DNA from: Gemmatimonadota bacterium | GTDB lineage: Bacteria; Gemmatimonadota; Gemmatimonadetes; Gemmatimonadales; GWC2-71-9 | NCBI GenBank assembly: GCA_016209985.1 | Contig: JACQVB010000156.1 | Location: forward strand, 1-57,909 | Direction: 5' to 3' | Length of the DNA stretch: 57,909 nucleotides | In this document: piece by piece, positions 31,083 through 39,606 of the stretch | Numbering within the stretch: position 1 is the first letter of the stretch | Layout of the letters: each line of letters begins with the position of its first letter | Made by a program: the position numbers and the translations under genes | Notes under the pieces: model-generated | The model's database searches: none | The model's input: only the letters and a program-made list of their open reading frames with translations | Told to the model about the DNA's origin: nothing

Positions 31083-32327
31083 TCAGGTCGCCAGCAGTAC
31101 CAGGAGTCCCCACTCGACCGTGAGGATCGTCACCGGAATTCCCACCTTGGCGTATTCGCCGAAGGATAGCTGTATCCCCCGATCCTCGGCCCGCTCCGCG
31201 ACGATGAGGTTAGCGATCGAGCCGATGAGCAGAAGGTTGCCGGCGAAGGTGGAGCTCATGGCGATGACCCGCCACACCAGCTCCTGATTCCCGAGGTGCG
31301 GCACGACATCGCGAAACAGGATGACCGCGGGAACGTTGGAAATGAGATTGGAGAGCGCAACCATCACCCCGCTCACGGCGACCCCGGTGGCGACCGGCGA
31401 GTCCGGTCGCGCCAGCGCCAGCGCATGGTCCTCCATCCAGGCAACCACCCCGCTGGCCTCGAGCCCGCGCATGACCACGAAGAGAGATGAGAAAAGCAGG
31501 AGCAGGTCCCAGTCCACCCGCTCGATGGCGTAGGCGGGGTCCCGCCTGGCTATCGCAACCATCAGTGCACCGCAGGTGATCGCCACCAGGGGCAGCGGCC
31601 CGCCCGCCAGCCAGGCGATCACCGCGACCCCGAACACGGCAAGCCCTTTTGCCACCAACGGCCGATCCGGCTCCGCCGGTGCCAGTTCCGGCCGCTGCGG
31701 GAAGGGGATCGCCAGCGAATCCCGGAAGGCCCAGTGCAGATAGCCGACGGTCAGGGCCAGCCCCCCCGCGCCCACCGGAAACAGGTGCAGCAGGAACGAA
31801 GCGAACGAGGTCCGGCTCCAGATGCCGACCAGCATGTTCTGGGGATTGCCGGTCACCGAAATCACCGACCCGACGTTGGCCCCCATGGCCAGGCCAATGA
31901 GGTAGGGTTGCGGTCGCACCCGAAGCCTGGCGAGCGCGGCCAGCAGCACCGGTGTCACCACCAGACATACGGTATCGTTGACGAAGAAGGCGGAGAGCAG
32001 GCCCGCACCGACCGTCACGGACGTCAGGAGCCGGCTGGGCGTCCGCGCCCGTTCCACCACCCAACCGGCGGCCCATTCGAAGAACCGGCCGACTTCCAGG
32101 TAGCCCACGATCAACATGAGCCCCAGCAGGAAGACCAGGACGTCGAAATCAATCGCGGCATACGCTTCCTGCAGCGTGAGCACCCCGAAAACGACCATTG
32201 CCACGGCGCCGAGCAGGCTCGCGGCCGGCCGGTTGAGGTGCAGGAAGGGAAGGCGCTGGACTGCGATCAGGAAATATGTGGCCGCGAAAATAGCCACGCC
32301 GACAGCTGGACTCACCGGAGTTGCCAA
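31083..32327 (-). CDS. ArsB/NhaD/CitMHS-type anion or ion permease
   Basis: 414 residues with 10-12 hydrophobic helices. Family landmarks: AFFVNDTVCLVVTPVLLAAL and GANVGSVISVTGNPQNMLVG in the first half, and SNLISNVPAVILFRDVV with STFAGNLLLIGSIANLIV in the second. These pairs are the two inverted hairpin motifs of the ion-transporter superfamily (SLC13/ArsB/NhaD). The substrate may be a dicarboxylate, arsenite or sodium/proton exchange and cannot be chosen from the sequence. No arsenic genes are nearby. Confidence 0.85.
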   Translation of the reverse strand: MATPVSPAVGVAIFAATYFLIAVQRLPFLHLNRPAASLLGAVAMVVFGVLTLQEAYAAIDFDVLVFLLGLMLIVGYLEVGRFFEWAAGWVVERARTPSRLLTSVTVGAGLLSAFFVNDTVCLVVTPVLLAALARLRVRPQPYLIGLAMGANVGSVISVTGNPQNMLVGIWSRTSFASFLLHLFPVGAGGLALTVGYLHWAFRDSLAIPFPQRPELAPAEPDRPLVAKGLAVFGVAVIAWLAGGPLPLVAITCGALMVAIARRDPAYAIERVDWDLLLLFSSLFVVMRGLEASGVVAWMEDHALALARPDSPVATGVAVSGVMVALSNLISNVPAVILFRDVVPHLGNQELVWRVIAMSSTFAGNLLLIGSIANLIVAERAEDRGIQLSFGEYAKVGIPVTILTVEWGLLVLLAT

Positions 32328-32593
32328 TCGGTCTCCATCGGCGGGCTGGGGCCCGCGGGTCGGTGACGTGGCATTTCCAAAACCGCGCGAGCGGCTGCCA
32401 CCCGACTTGGCGCCAGCTATATGTACCCAGACGAAGGGCGAGAAACTACTTCGGCCGCGCTTCCTTCCGGAGCGAGCGACCCGAGACCCCCCTTGCTCTA
32501 AACCTCATACCCGTCTAGCGGCGTCTTACCTGCGTTCAGGCCGGTCTCGAACGAGCACCGGCGCGTTCCATGACCGCGACAACGGAGGAAGCG

Positions 32594-33247
32594 ATGCGTG
32601 CGAGGTCTCTGGGAGTCCTGGCGCTGGCCGGGTTGGCATTGCCTCTGATGGCGGCAGCATACGGCGGGTGGGCGGTGATCACGATGGACGACCTGCCCGA
32701 ATACGTCGTGGCAGGTCGGCCGGTGACGCTCACCTTCACCGTCCGCCAGCACGGAAGAACGTTGCTGAGCGGTCTCCAGGCCGAAGTGGAGGCCCGTGCA
32801 GGCGGGAACCGTTTGCGAGTCGCGGCGGAGCCCCTGACGGAATCCGGACGATACCGCGCCACCCTCACGCTTCCGCAGGCTGGGGAGTGGACCTTCACCG
32901 TACACAGCGGATTCATGAACAGCCGGGCGACGCTCCTGCCCATCAGTGCCGTCGAGGCTGGAAGCAGACCTGTGGCACTGACGGATACGGAACGTGGCCG
33001 CCGGCTCTTTCTCGCCAAAGGGTGCTTCACCTGCCACCTGCACCGCGAATTCAATCAGCCCAGCGTGGAAGTGGGACCGGAGCTGACCGGCACGAGGCTG
33101 GCCGCCAACTACATCCAGAACGTCCTCGCGCATCCCGAGACCGCGCCGCGGTCGGGCAACACCATGATGCCAAACCTCCACCTGTCCGAGCGCGAGGTCG
33201 TCGCACTCTCCGCGTTTCTCACCGCACCCAGTCAGGCGATGCGGTAG
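32594..33247 (+). CDS. Exported cytochrome c with an N-terminal Ig-like domain
   Basis: 217 residues. Signal peptide (SLGVLALAGLALPLMAAAYG), then a beta-sandwich domain like FixH/YtkA (DLPEYVVAGRPVTLTFTVRQ ... GRYRATLTLPQAGEWTFTVH), then a single-heme domain with GCFTCH at about residue 137-142 and a likely axial Met in NTMMPNLHLSEREV. ATG 32594 follows GGAGG by 7 nt. It would carry electrons in the periplasm; the Ig-like part may bind copper or a partner oxidase. A perfect hairpin terminator follows. Confidence 0.85.
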   Translation: MRARSLGVLALAGLALPLMAAAYGGWAVITMDDLPEYVVAGRPVTLTFTVRQHGRTLLSGLQAEVEARAGGNRLRVAAEPLTESGRYRATLTLPQAGEWTFTVHSGFMNSRATLLPISAVEAGSRPVALTDTERGRRLFLAKGCFTCHLHREFNQPSVEVGPELTGTRLAANYIQNVLAHPETAPRSGNTMMPNLHLSEREVVALSAFLTAPSQAMR

Positions 33248-33274
33248 GCGCCGAAACTCGTTGTTGCCTAACTT

Positions 33275-33306
33275 GAAAAGCGACGCGCATTGGCGCGTCG
33301 CTTTTC
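33275..33306 (+). terminator. Perfect inverted-repeat terminator
   Basis: GAAAAGCGACGCGC, loop ATTG, GCGCGTCGCTTTTC: a 14-bp perfect stem ending in TTTTC. It ends the cytochrome gene, and the A/T ends make it usable from both strands. Confidence 0.85.
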
Positions 33307-33329
33307 ATATCTCCTCGAGCGAGGCGAGT

Positions 33330-33629
33330 ATGCGCGGCGAATTCTTCCAGTTCCTGAAGACCTACGGCATCATCGGTTTGGCCATCGCGGTCATCATTGG
33401 GGGCAAGCTCAACGCGCTGGTCACCGCCAGCGTGGACGGGCTGCTCATGCCCATCGTGTCCTATTTCATCCCCGGCGGCGGGTGGCGGACTGCCACGCTG
33501 GATGTCGGCCCGTTCCATTTTCTCCTGGGACCGTTTTTCGCGGCGGCGGTGGATTTTCTGATCGTCGCGCTCCTCGTGTTCTGGATGTACAAGAAGGTGT
33601 TGCGCGAGGAGACGGTCACCAAGAAGTAG
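33330..33629 (+). CDS. MscL-like mechanosensitive channel protein
   Basis: 99 residues. FFQFLKTYGIIGLAIAVIIG is the MscL-like amphipathic segment plus first helix; GGKLNALVTASVDGLLMPIV continues the pore helix, and VDFLIVALLVFWMYKKVL is the second helix with a charged tail. It is shorter than E. coli MscL (136) mainly in the periplasmic loop and C-terminal bundle. It is likely to act as a pentameric osmotic release valve, but small MscL relatives have not all been shown to gate. Confidence 0.8.
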   Translation: MRGEFFQFLKTYGIIGLAIAVIIGGKLNALVTASVDGLLMPIVSYFIPGGGWRTATLDVGPFHFLLGPFFAAAVDFLIVALLVFWMYKKVLREETVTKK

Positions 33630-33911
33630 CGGCGGCGCCGCCAGGTTTTCTTCGCTGTCGCGGGTGATCGCCGTCCCGACGGTTCGCCCGTGCCGGGGCA
33701 ACTCCTTCTGCCTCCGGCATTAACGATCCATTGCGCCGTCCCACCATTGCTCGCCCGCCACAAAGTTACGTACGCATAATCCAGCATGACTCTTGCCGTA
33801 GAGTCCTCCGGCGTAAGACCAGCCGCGTGACCCATCCGTGCGGTGCCGGTCCACGTGTCGCGAGGTCGCGACATCGCGAAGCCAAGAACTGAACGGAGGA
33901 GGAACTCACGT
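33630..33911. other. Intergenic region upstream of the outer-membrane protein gene
   Basis: About 280 bp with no convincing gene. It should hold the promoter of the downstream gene; I could not pick a clear -35/-10 pair. Confidence 0.4.
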
Positions 33912-34778
33912 ATGAATCGCTGGCTCGTTTCGACAGCCATGATGGCCGTGCTCGCGGTACCCATCACCGCTGGAGCGCAGGTGACCCGGGACACCATGTA
34001 CAGCCAGGCCCGGGACACAGCGTGTACCTGCCAGAACAATCCGGCCTATTCGACTGGCCGCGATACGGTGTCGGCAACCTTTTCGGCAGAACAGAACCGG
34101 GACACGACTTACATCACCCGGCAACGGCGTGACACCATGTATATGGAGCAACGGGACACCATGTACGTTGCCCAGCCGAGGCGGGACACCACGTACATCG
34201 CCCAGACGACGACGTACAGGGAAAAACAGGAAACCGATCACGAGTACCAGGAACAGGCCGGGTTCATGGTGAAGGGCGGCTTGTCCTTTGGTAACGTCTC
34301 CAATCGTGGCGTGCTCCCCGGAACCCTGAAGAGCCGCAACGGATGGGCTGCGGGCATGGGATTCCACGGGGCGTCCCCGGTGGGATTCGGGATCGAAGCC
34401 TTGTGGGTCCAGCGGGGCGTGAACAACGCCGGCCTTCCCAGCGGAGACCTGAACGCGAGGGAGCTCGACTACATCGACGTGCCGGCCTATCTGCGGCTGT
34501 CGGTCCCCTTCAACTTCCAGCCCTTCGTCTATGCGGGGCCGCAGGCATCGTTTGAAGTCCGCTGCCGTGCGGGCTCGGCTGGATGCCCGGATACCGGGCG
34601 GCCCACCACGAGCTGGAACGCCATCATCGGCGCCGGCCTGCGGTTCGCCGAGGGCGTCGCGCTCTCTCTGGAAGCCCGCTACGTGTACGGACTCACCGAC
34701 CTCAAACTGAACACGGTCACCACCAGCAGCAGCTATCGTACCCGGTCGTTCATGCTCCTTGCGGGAATCGGGATCTAA
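33912..34778 (+). CDS. Outer-membrane beta-barrel protein with RDTxY repeats
   Basis: 288 residues. Signal peptide (STAMMAVLAVPITAGAQ), then ~75 residues with at least six copies of an RDT(M/T)Y-like unit (TRDTMYSQ, NRDTTYITRQ, RRDTMYMEQ, QRDTMYVAQ, RRDTTYIAQ), then a PorT-like eight-strand barrel (GFMVKGGLSFGNVSN ... SFMLLAGIGI). GGAGGAGGA lies 7-12 nt before the ATG. The repeat region is periplasmic or exposed and rich in Tyr, Met and Arg; two cysteines (CTCQ) sit inside it. Barrel assignment is sound; the role of the repeats is unknown. Confidence 0.8.
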   Translation: MNRWLVSTAMMAVLAVPITAGAQVTRDTMYSQARDTACTCQNNPAYSTGRDTVSATFSAEQNRDTTYITRQRRDTMYMEQRDTMYVAQPRRDTTYIAQTTTYREKQETDHEYQEQAGFMVKGGLSFGNVSNRGVLPGTLKSRNGWAAGMGFHGASPVGFGIEALWVQRGVNNAGLPSGDLNARELDYIDVPAYLRLSVPFNFQPFVYAGPQASFEVRCRAGSAGCPDTGRPTTSWNAIIGAGLRFAEGVALSLEARYVYGLTDLKLNTVTTSSSYRTRSFMLLAGIGI

Positions 34779-34804
34779 ACGCCCCGATCTTCCAAGAGAA
34801 GCCT

Positions 34805-34837
34805 ACGGCGCGCGTGGCCCTCCTCGCGCGCCGTTTG
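34805..34837 (+). terminator. Strong hairpin after the outer-membrane protein gene
   Basis: ACGGCGCGCG (34805-34814) pairs perfectly with CGCGCGCCGT (34825-34834); the T-run that follows is weak (TTTG). Confidence 0.6.
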
Positions 34838-34894
34838 CATTGCCACCGATGACGCTAACTCGCCGCGGATGGACGCGATCGCCTGGGGCGATCG

Positions 34895-35422
34895 GTGTTC
34901 ATCCGTGTTAAGTCTGTGTCATCTGTGGGCTCTGTTTCCGTTCGCCCCGCTACGTCCGCGACCGACATCGCCGCGGCGCGCGCGCTCGTCGCCGAATACG
35001 GCGAGTCGCTCGGAATCGACCTCGAGTTTCAGGATTTCGGAGCCGAGCTCGCCACCTTTCCCGGATCCTATGTACCGCCCGGGGGAGCGTTGCTGCTGGG
35101 AGAATTGAACGGGCGGGTTTGCGGGTGCGTCGGCTTGCGCCCGCTGGAGCTACCGGAGGTGGCAGAGCTCAAGCGGCTGTACGTGCGACCAGAGGCGCGC
35201 GGTGCCGGACTCGGCAAGCTACTCACCATCCGGGCACTCGAGGTTGCCCGCGCCGCAGGCTATCGCCGGGTGCGGCTCGACACGTTGCCCGGCATGACCT
35301 CGGCACAGCGTCTCTATCGCGCCCTCGGATTCAGGGAGATCCCGGGCTACCGCCACAATCCCGTGCCGGGGACGGTTTTCCTGGAATATGAGATTCTGAA
35401 AGGGCCGGTTCGACGCGAATGA
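34895..35422 (+). CDS. GNAT family N-acetyltransferase
   Basis: About 165-175 residues. Acetyl-CoA binding motif VRPEARGAGLGKLLTIRALE (R/Q-x-x-G-x-G/A), then GYRRVRLDTLPGMTSAQRLY and RALGFREIPGYRHNPVPGT, a pattern common in the MarR-linked/PanZ-like GNATs. The start is unclear: GTG codons at 34895, 34916 and 34925 are all in frame, and the first part lies inside a GTGTTCATCCGTGTTAAGTC repeat-like sequence, so the true start may be 34925. Substrate unknown. Confidence 0.85.
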   Translation: MFIRVKSVSSVGSVSVRPATSATDIAAARALVAEYGESLGIDLEFQDFGAELATFPGSYVPPGGALLLGELNGRVCGCVGLRPLELPEVAELKRLYVRPEARGAGLGKLLTIRALEVARAAGYRRVRLDTLPGMTSAQRLYRALGFREIPGYRHNPVPGTVFLEYEILKGPVRRE

Positions 35423-35448
35423 AGGTCCCGCCGAGAAGAGCGACGGGT

Positions 35449-35601
35449 TCAGCTCACTCGCCCGTCGCGCTCGCGCGCACTGCCCAATACCACCAGCGAG
35501 CCCAGGACGACCGCGGTCGCTCCCACCCACTCGTTGGCATACGCCATCAGGATCAGGCCGGCGCAGAGCAGGATGACGCCCGTACGTTTGACGATTGACA
35601 T
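35449..35601 (-). CDS. Small two-helix membrane protein
   Basis: 50 residues from ATG 35601: MSIVKRTGVILLCAGLILMA, then NEWVGATAVVLGSLVVLGSA and a charged end RERDGRVS. Two helices joined by a short turn. An upstream in-frame start at 35634 is possible. Convergent with the GNAT gene; no family recognised. Confidence 0.6.
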   Translation of the reverse strand: MSIVKRTGVILLCAGLILMAYANEWVGATAVVLGSLVVLGSARERDGRVS

Positions 35602-35738
35602 GCCGCGAAATTTGCGGCAAACATCGGGCCGCACGGCGGAACGCTACGCAGTTCTGCTCACGGCTTACTGCTCTCCGGTCGCGCGCCTAAGTTTGTCAGA
35701 AGAGTGGAATTGCTCAAATCGAAAGGACCCCGCTGCCG

Positions 35739-36413
35739 GTGGTGCGTTCGTTCATTATTGCAACCTGGCTCTCCGCAATGACGGCTGGTGCCGCTGTCGC
35801 CCAACAGCCGGCCGGGGCATCGCCTCCGTCCGGAGCGCCGGGAATGCGCCCGCCGGTGCGCCCGCAGCCACCGGAGCGAGTCCATCTGGTCGTCGCCCCG
35901 CAGGGCAACGAGGCCCGATATCGGGTCCGGGAGCAGCTCGCGAATTTCGATTTCCCGAGCGATGCGGTGGGCGCTACCCAGTCGCTTACCGGCGGCATCC
36001 TGGTCAACGACAAGGGAATGATCGTCCCGGACAGCTCACGGTTCGTCGTGGACCTGAAAACGCTCACCAGCAACGAAGCCCGGCGGGACCGCTTCCTGCA
36101 GCGCAACACGCTCAAGACGGATTCGTTTCCGGACCTGGTCTTCGTCCCCACCGGCATCAAGGACTTGCCACGCGCCCCGACCTCGGTGCCGGCGTCCTTC
36201 CAATTGACCGGAGACATGACGTTGCGCGGCGTGACCAGGCCGGCCGTCTGGGATGTGACAGTCAAACAGGCGGGGCAGGATCTGGTCGGCTCGGCCTCCA
36301 CCAAGTTCGCGTTTGCCGATTTCGGGCTGGAGGTGCCCAAGCTCGCTCTCCTGCTGAGCGTCAAGGACACCATTCGCCTGGAGTACGATTTTCATCTGGT
36401 CCGGGCGCCGTGA
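35739..36413 (+). CDS. YceI family exported protein
   Basis: 224 residues from GTG 35739. Signal peptide (FIIATWLSAMTAGAAVAQ), a Pro-rich linker (PSGAPGMRPPVRPQPPERV), then the YceI lipocalin-like fold: ARYRVREQLANFDFPSDAVG, SRFVVDLKTLTSNEARRDRF, TDSFPDLVFVPTGIK, ASFQLTGDMTLRGVTRPAVW and FADFGLEVPKLALLLSVKDT. The family binds polyprenoid-type lipids in the periplasm. The extra Pro-rich segment is unusual. Confidence 0.88.
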   Translation: MVRSFIIATWLSAMTAGAAVAQQPAGASPPSGAPGMRPPVRPQPPERVHLVVAPQGNEARYRVREQLANFDFPSDAVGATQSLTGGILVNDKGMIVPDSSRFVVDLKTLTSNEARRDRFLQRNTLKTDSFPDLVFVPTGIKDLPRAPTSVPASFQLTGDMTLRGVTRPAVWDVTVKQAGQDLVGSASTKFAFADFGLEVPKLALLLSVKDTIRLEYDFHLVRAP

Positions 36414-36507
36414 ACCGTGCATCGCGGTACCCATGGGTACGCCCCCCGCTGGCTCGCTTCGACCAGCGGTCTGCTCATTACGAGGTCATCCACCCACGCG
36501 CGACCCC

Positions 36508-37053
36508 ATGAAACACGCGCTCTTCTTGCTGCTCTTGATCGGTAGCGCCGCGTGCAGCACCGAATCGGCACGGGTGCGCGACGCGCGGGATGCATTCTAC
36601 GCTGCTATTTCCGATCTCGATGACGCGGCGGTGCGAGGGGCGGTCACGGCAGACTACATCGCGGTGGATGGCGGGCGGATACTCACCATCGATTCCCTCA
36701 TGACCGATCTCACCATGCTGCAGGAAGAAAGCCTCAGCGTGCGCTACGCCTTTGCGGACTCCGCGGTTCAGGTGGATCCCCCGATGGCCTGGGTGGTCTA
36801 TCGGAGCCGCCGGATTCTCCAGCGTTCGTCCTCCGCCGATACGACGTTCGCGGTGGAGAGCGCGGTCTTTCGGCGGGAGGGGGGCGGCTGGAAACTGGCG
36901 TTGCTGCACAGGAGCCCGGTGAGTGATGGGGCATCGTTCTTCGAGACCGGTACCGCCGTCGCAGAAAAAACCGACGCGGACCGGGGCGCCTCCACTCCCG
37001 CCAAGGGCTCCCCGCCGCGTCCACCCGCGGAGCAATCCACACCCAGCCCATGA
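36508..37053 (+). CDS. Lipoprotein with an NTF2/SnoaL-like domain
   Basis: 181 residues. Lipoprotein signal with lipobox at LIGSAACSTE (Cys16). The NTF2-like cone follows: ARDAFYAAISDLDDAAVRGA, DYIAVDGGRILTIDSLMTDL and GGGWKLALLHRSPVS, of the DUF4440 type. The C-terminal 30 residues are a low-complexity, Pro/Thr-rich tail. Its stop overlaps the start of the sulfurtransferase gene (ATGA). Ligand unknown. Confidence 0.75.
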   Translation: MKHALFLLLLIGSAACSTESARVRDARDAFYAAISDLDDAAVRGAVTADYIAVDGGRILTIDSLMTDLTMLQEESLSVRYAFADSAVQVDPPMAWVVYRSRRILQRSSSADTTFAVESAVFRREGGGWKLALLHRSPVSDGASFFETGTAVAEKTDADRGASTPAKGSPPRPPAEQSTPSP

Positions 37054-37913
37054 AATCCTATACCACACTGATTGCGCCAGAGGATCTGCGGGCCCATCTG
37101 GACGATCCCGATTGGGCGACGGTCGATTGCCGGTTCTCTCTTGCCGATCCCCCGGCAGGTCACCGCGCCTACCGGGAGGGACACATTCCGGGGGCGCTAT
37201 ACGCGAACCTCGACGACGACCTCTCGGGTCCGGTGTCCCGGGGCAAGACCGGCCGGCACCCACTCCCCGCGGTTGACGTTCTCGCGGCGAAGCTCTCGGC
37301 GTGGGGCATCGATGAAGCGGTGCAAGTGGTGGCCTATGATGACTCGGGTGGCTCCATGGCGGCCCGGTTCTGGTGGTTGCTCAAGTGGCTGGGGCACGAG
37401 CGGGTGGCGGTGCTCGACGGCGCATGGGCAGCCTGGCTCGCGGCCGGCGGACCGGTCAGCACCGCCGTCGGGCACGGAAAAGCGCGCGTCTTCCGGCCGC
37501 GGGTCCGTCCTGAGCTCTCGCTAACCGCCGACGATGTAGATCGGGCCCGGAACGATCCGGGATGGCGGGTGTGCGATGCGCGGGCCGCCGAGCGGTACCG
37601 GGGCGAGAACGAGACCATCGATCCGGTCGCGGGCCATATCCCGGGCGCGTGCTCCCTTCCCTACGCGGAGAATCTGGGCCCCGACGGACGCTTTCGAAGC
37701 GTGAAGGAATTGCGGTCCCGGTATTCCGAGGCTCTCGGTGACGTTCCCGTCGAGCGCGCGGTCTGTTATTGCGGATCCGGCGTCACCGCGGCCCATGACC
37801 TGTTGGCCATCGCCCATGCGGGACTCGGCGAGGCTCGGCTGTACCCGGGATCGTGGAGCGAATGGATCACCGACCCGAAGCGCCCGGTGGAAACGGGAGA
37901 CCGTGGGCGGTGA
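37050..37913 (+). CDS. Two-domain sulfurtransferase (rhodanese family)
   Basis: 287 residues with two rhodanese modules. The inactive N-terminal one has DCRFSLADPPAGHRAYREGH, IPGALYANLDDDLS and YDDSGGSMAARFWWLL. The catalytic one has VCDARAAERYRGENETIDPV, GHIPGACSLPYAENLGPDGR and the active-site loop CYCGSGVTA with the persulfide Cys near residue 247. The loop CGSGVTA favours a thiosulfate or 3-mercaptopyruvate sulfurtransferase. Start overlaps the preceding stop, so it is co-translated with the lipoprotein. Confidence 0.92.
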   Translation: MKSYTTLIAPEDLRAHLDDPDWATVDCRFSLADPPAGHRAYREGHIPGALYANLDDDLSGPVSRGKTGRHPLPAVDVLAAKLSAWGIDEAVQVVAYDDSGGSMAARFWWLLKWLGHERVAVLDGAWAAWLAAGGPVSTAVGHGKARVFRPRVRPELSLTADDVDRARNDPGWRVCDARAAERYRGENETIDPVAGHIPGACSLPYAENLGPDGRFRSVKELRSRYSEALGDVPVERAVCYCGSGVTAAHDLLAIAHAGLGEARLYPGSWSEWITDPKRPVETGDRGR

Positions 37914-38182
37914 CGTCGGGGCGGTCGTGCGCGCGGCCTTCACGCACGGACACCCGCGGCGTTGCGCGCGCGCGACAACAACGGATCGCCACGAATCGGC
38001 CGTGAAGATCGCTTCAAATCTGCCGCGAACAAACGTCCGCCTTTTCGCGTTTATAGCATGTAGGTCAATGCCCGACGGCGGGGGTCGCGCCGGGAGCACT
38101 GCCTGAGTAGCGGACGAAGGGCTATCTTAGAGCCGGGAGCGAAGTCCGTTCCTGCCTGCAGAACCCCTGAGGAGGTGGCATT
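37914..38182. other. Intergenic region before the desaturase gene
   Basis: About 270 bp without a convincing gene. It includes GGGCTATCTTAGAGCCGGGA near 38120-38139, whose TATCTTAG resembles the -10-like box of the kinase genes, ~50 nt before the desaturase ribosome site. Confidence 0.4.
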
Positions 38183-39235
38183 ATTTCGAGCCCAAGCACG
38201 CCGAACACGGCGGCCAACCGAGTTTCGTGGACGGCCCTTCTGGCCCCCTACCGGGGCCCGGTCCTCGCCAAGAGTCTCTGGCAGCTGATCAGCACAGCAG
38301 TCCTGTTCGTAGCATCGTGGGCGCTCATGTACTTGAGCCTCGACATTTCCTACTGGCTGACGCTGTTCCTGGCCATTCCGACCGCGTTTCTGATGGTGCG
38401 GCTGTTCATCATTCAGCATGATTGCGGCCACGGCTCGTTCTTCAAGTCGTCGCGGCTGGCGGATACGGTGGGCACCATTCTCGGGGTCATCACCCTGACG
38501 CCGTACCATTATTGGAAGAAGACGCACGCGATTCATCATGCCACCTCGGGGAACCTCGAGCATCGTGGCTTCGGTGATATCGATACGCTCACCATCGACG
38601 AATACCTCGCACTCTCGCGATGGGGACGCTTCAAGTACCGCCTCTACCGGAACCCGCTGGTGCTGTTCGGCGTCGGCGCGATCCTCCACTTCTTCGTGCG
38701 GCACCGGCTCCCCACGATCATCCCGGCGGACTGGAAACGCGAGCGACGCAGCATCCTGTATACCGATCTCCTGCTTGCCATCTTCGTCGTGGTGATGGGC
38801 TCGCTCCTCGGCTTCAAGGAGTTCATGCTGGTGTACCTGCCGTTCACCTTGCTGGCCTGTTCCATCGGCGTCTGGCTGTTCTACGTCCAGCACCAGTTCG
38901 AGCCTACCTACTGGGAGCACGATCCGAGCTGGAAGTACGAAGACGCGGCGCTCGAGGGAAGCTCGTTCTTGAGGCTGCCCAAGCCGTTGCAGTGGCTCAC
39001 CGGCAACATCGGGCTGCACCATGTGCATCATCTGAACGCCCGGATTCCCAACTACCGGCTGCAGGAAGTCTTCGAGAAGCATCCGGAGCTTCAGAAGGTC
39101 ACGACGATCACGCTGTGGCAGAGCTTCCGTTGCGTACGGCTGGCGCTCTGGGACGAGCAACAGCGGAAGCTGGTCCGGTTTGGAGAGGCGATGAAGAAAA
39201 GGCGGGAAAAGGGAAGAGGGAAGAGGGAAGAGTAG
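38183..39235 (+). CDS. Membrane fatty-acid desaturase, probable AUU start
   Basis: About 350 residues. Histidine boxes are HDCGHGSFF, HAIHHATSGNLEHRG and GLHHVHHLNARIPNY, as in DesA/delta-12-type acyl-lipid desaturases with a di-iron centre. Hydrophobic helices flank them. The first ATG (38327) falls inside a helix (STAVLFVASWALMYLSL), and coding-like sequence extends 48 codons upstream (VSWTALLAPYRGPVLAKSLW). In that extension there is no ATG, GTG or TTG, and a TGA at 38168 closes the frame. GGAGG (38171-38175) lies seven bases before an ATT at 38183, so an AUU start is likely. Confidence 0.85.
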   Translation: MSSPSTPNTAANRVSWTALLAPYRGPVLAKSLWQLISTAVLFVASWALMYLSLDISYWLTLFLAIPTAFLMVRLFIIQHDCGHGSFFKSSRLADTVGTILGVITLTPYHYWKKTHAIHHATSGNLEHRGFGDIDTLTIDEYLALSRWGRFKYRLYRNPLVLFGVGAILHFFVRHRLPTIIPADWKRERRSILYTDLLLAIFVVVMGSLLGFKEFMLVYLPFTLLACSIGVWLFYVQHQFEPTYWEHDPSWKYEDAALEGSSFLRLPKPLQWLTGNIGLHHVHHLNARIPNYRLQEVFEKHPELQKVTTITLWQSFRCVRLALWDEQQRKLVRFGEAMKKRREKGRGKREE

Positions 39236-39256
39236 CACCACTCCCAGCCCGAGTTC

Positions 39257-39291
39257 AGCGCGCCGAGAGCATCTTGGCGCGCTTGTCTTTT
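39257..39291 (+). terminator. Rho-independent terminator after the desaturase
   Basis: AGCGCGCC (39257-39264), 11-nt loop, GGCGCGCT (39276-39283), then TGTCTTTT. Perfect 8-bp stem. Confidence 0.8.
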
Positions 39292-39339
39292 CTGCCTGGG
39301 TAATCTTTTGCTCCGGGACGTCCTAGAGATGGAGGGATC

Positions 39340-39606
39340 ATGAACGCATCACACCGATTGCTCGCAATCCTGACCCTGAGTGCCGGGCTGGCAGGACCCG
39401 TACGGGGTCAATCCAATCCACCGCCGGCGCGTCCGGAGATTGCCACGTCTGCCGAAGGCGAGGTGACGCTCACCCCGAATCGCGCGAAGCTGCGACTGGA
39501 GATCGAGGCCAGGGCGGCAAGGCCTAGAACTCCGCCCGCATCCCCACCGAAATGGTTCGTCCGGGCAACACGGTCACATTGTCCGGCTCGCCCGACTGGC
39601 GATTGA
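39340..39606 (+). pseudogene. SIMPL-domain exported protein, truncated
   Basis: ATG 39340 with GGAGGGATC upstream opens a signal peptide (LLAILTLSAGLAGPVRGQ) and PEIATSAEGEVTLTPNRAKL, then RLEIEARA, the first strand and helix of a SIMPL/DUF541 domain. After ~60 codons (near 39520) the sequence changes into the antisense of the TonB-receptor C-terminus and stops at 39606. Full SIMPL proteins are ~230 residues, so a deletion has removed most of the gene. Confidence 0.75.

Noticed and set aside
38051-39241. A 396-codon minus-strand frame opposite the desaturase
   Set aside because: The plus strand has all three histidine boxes; the reverse frame is Gln/Glu/Arg-rich shadow.
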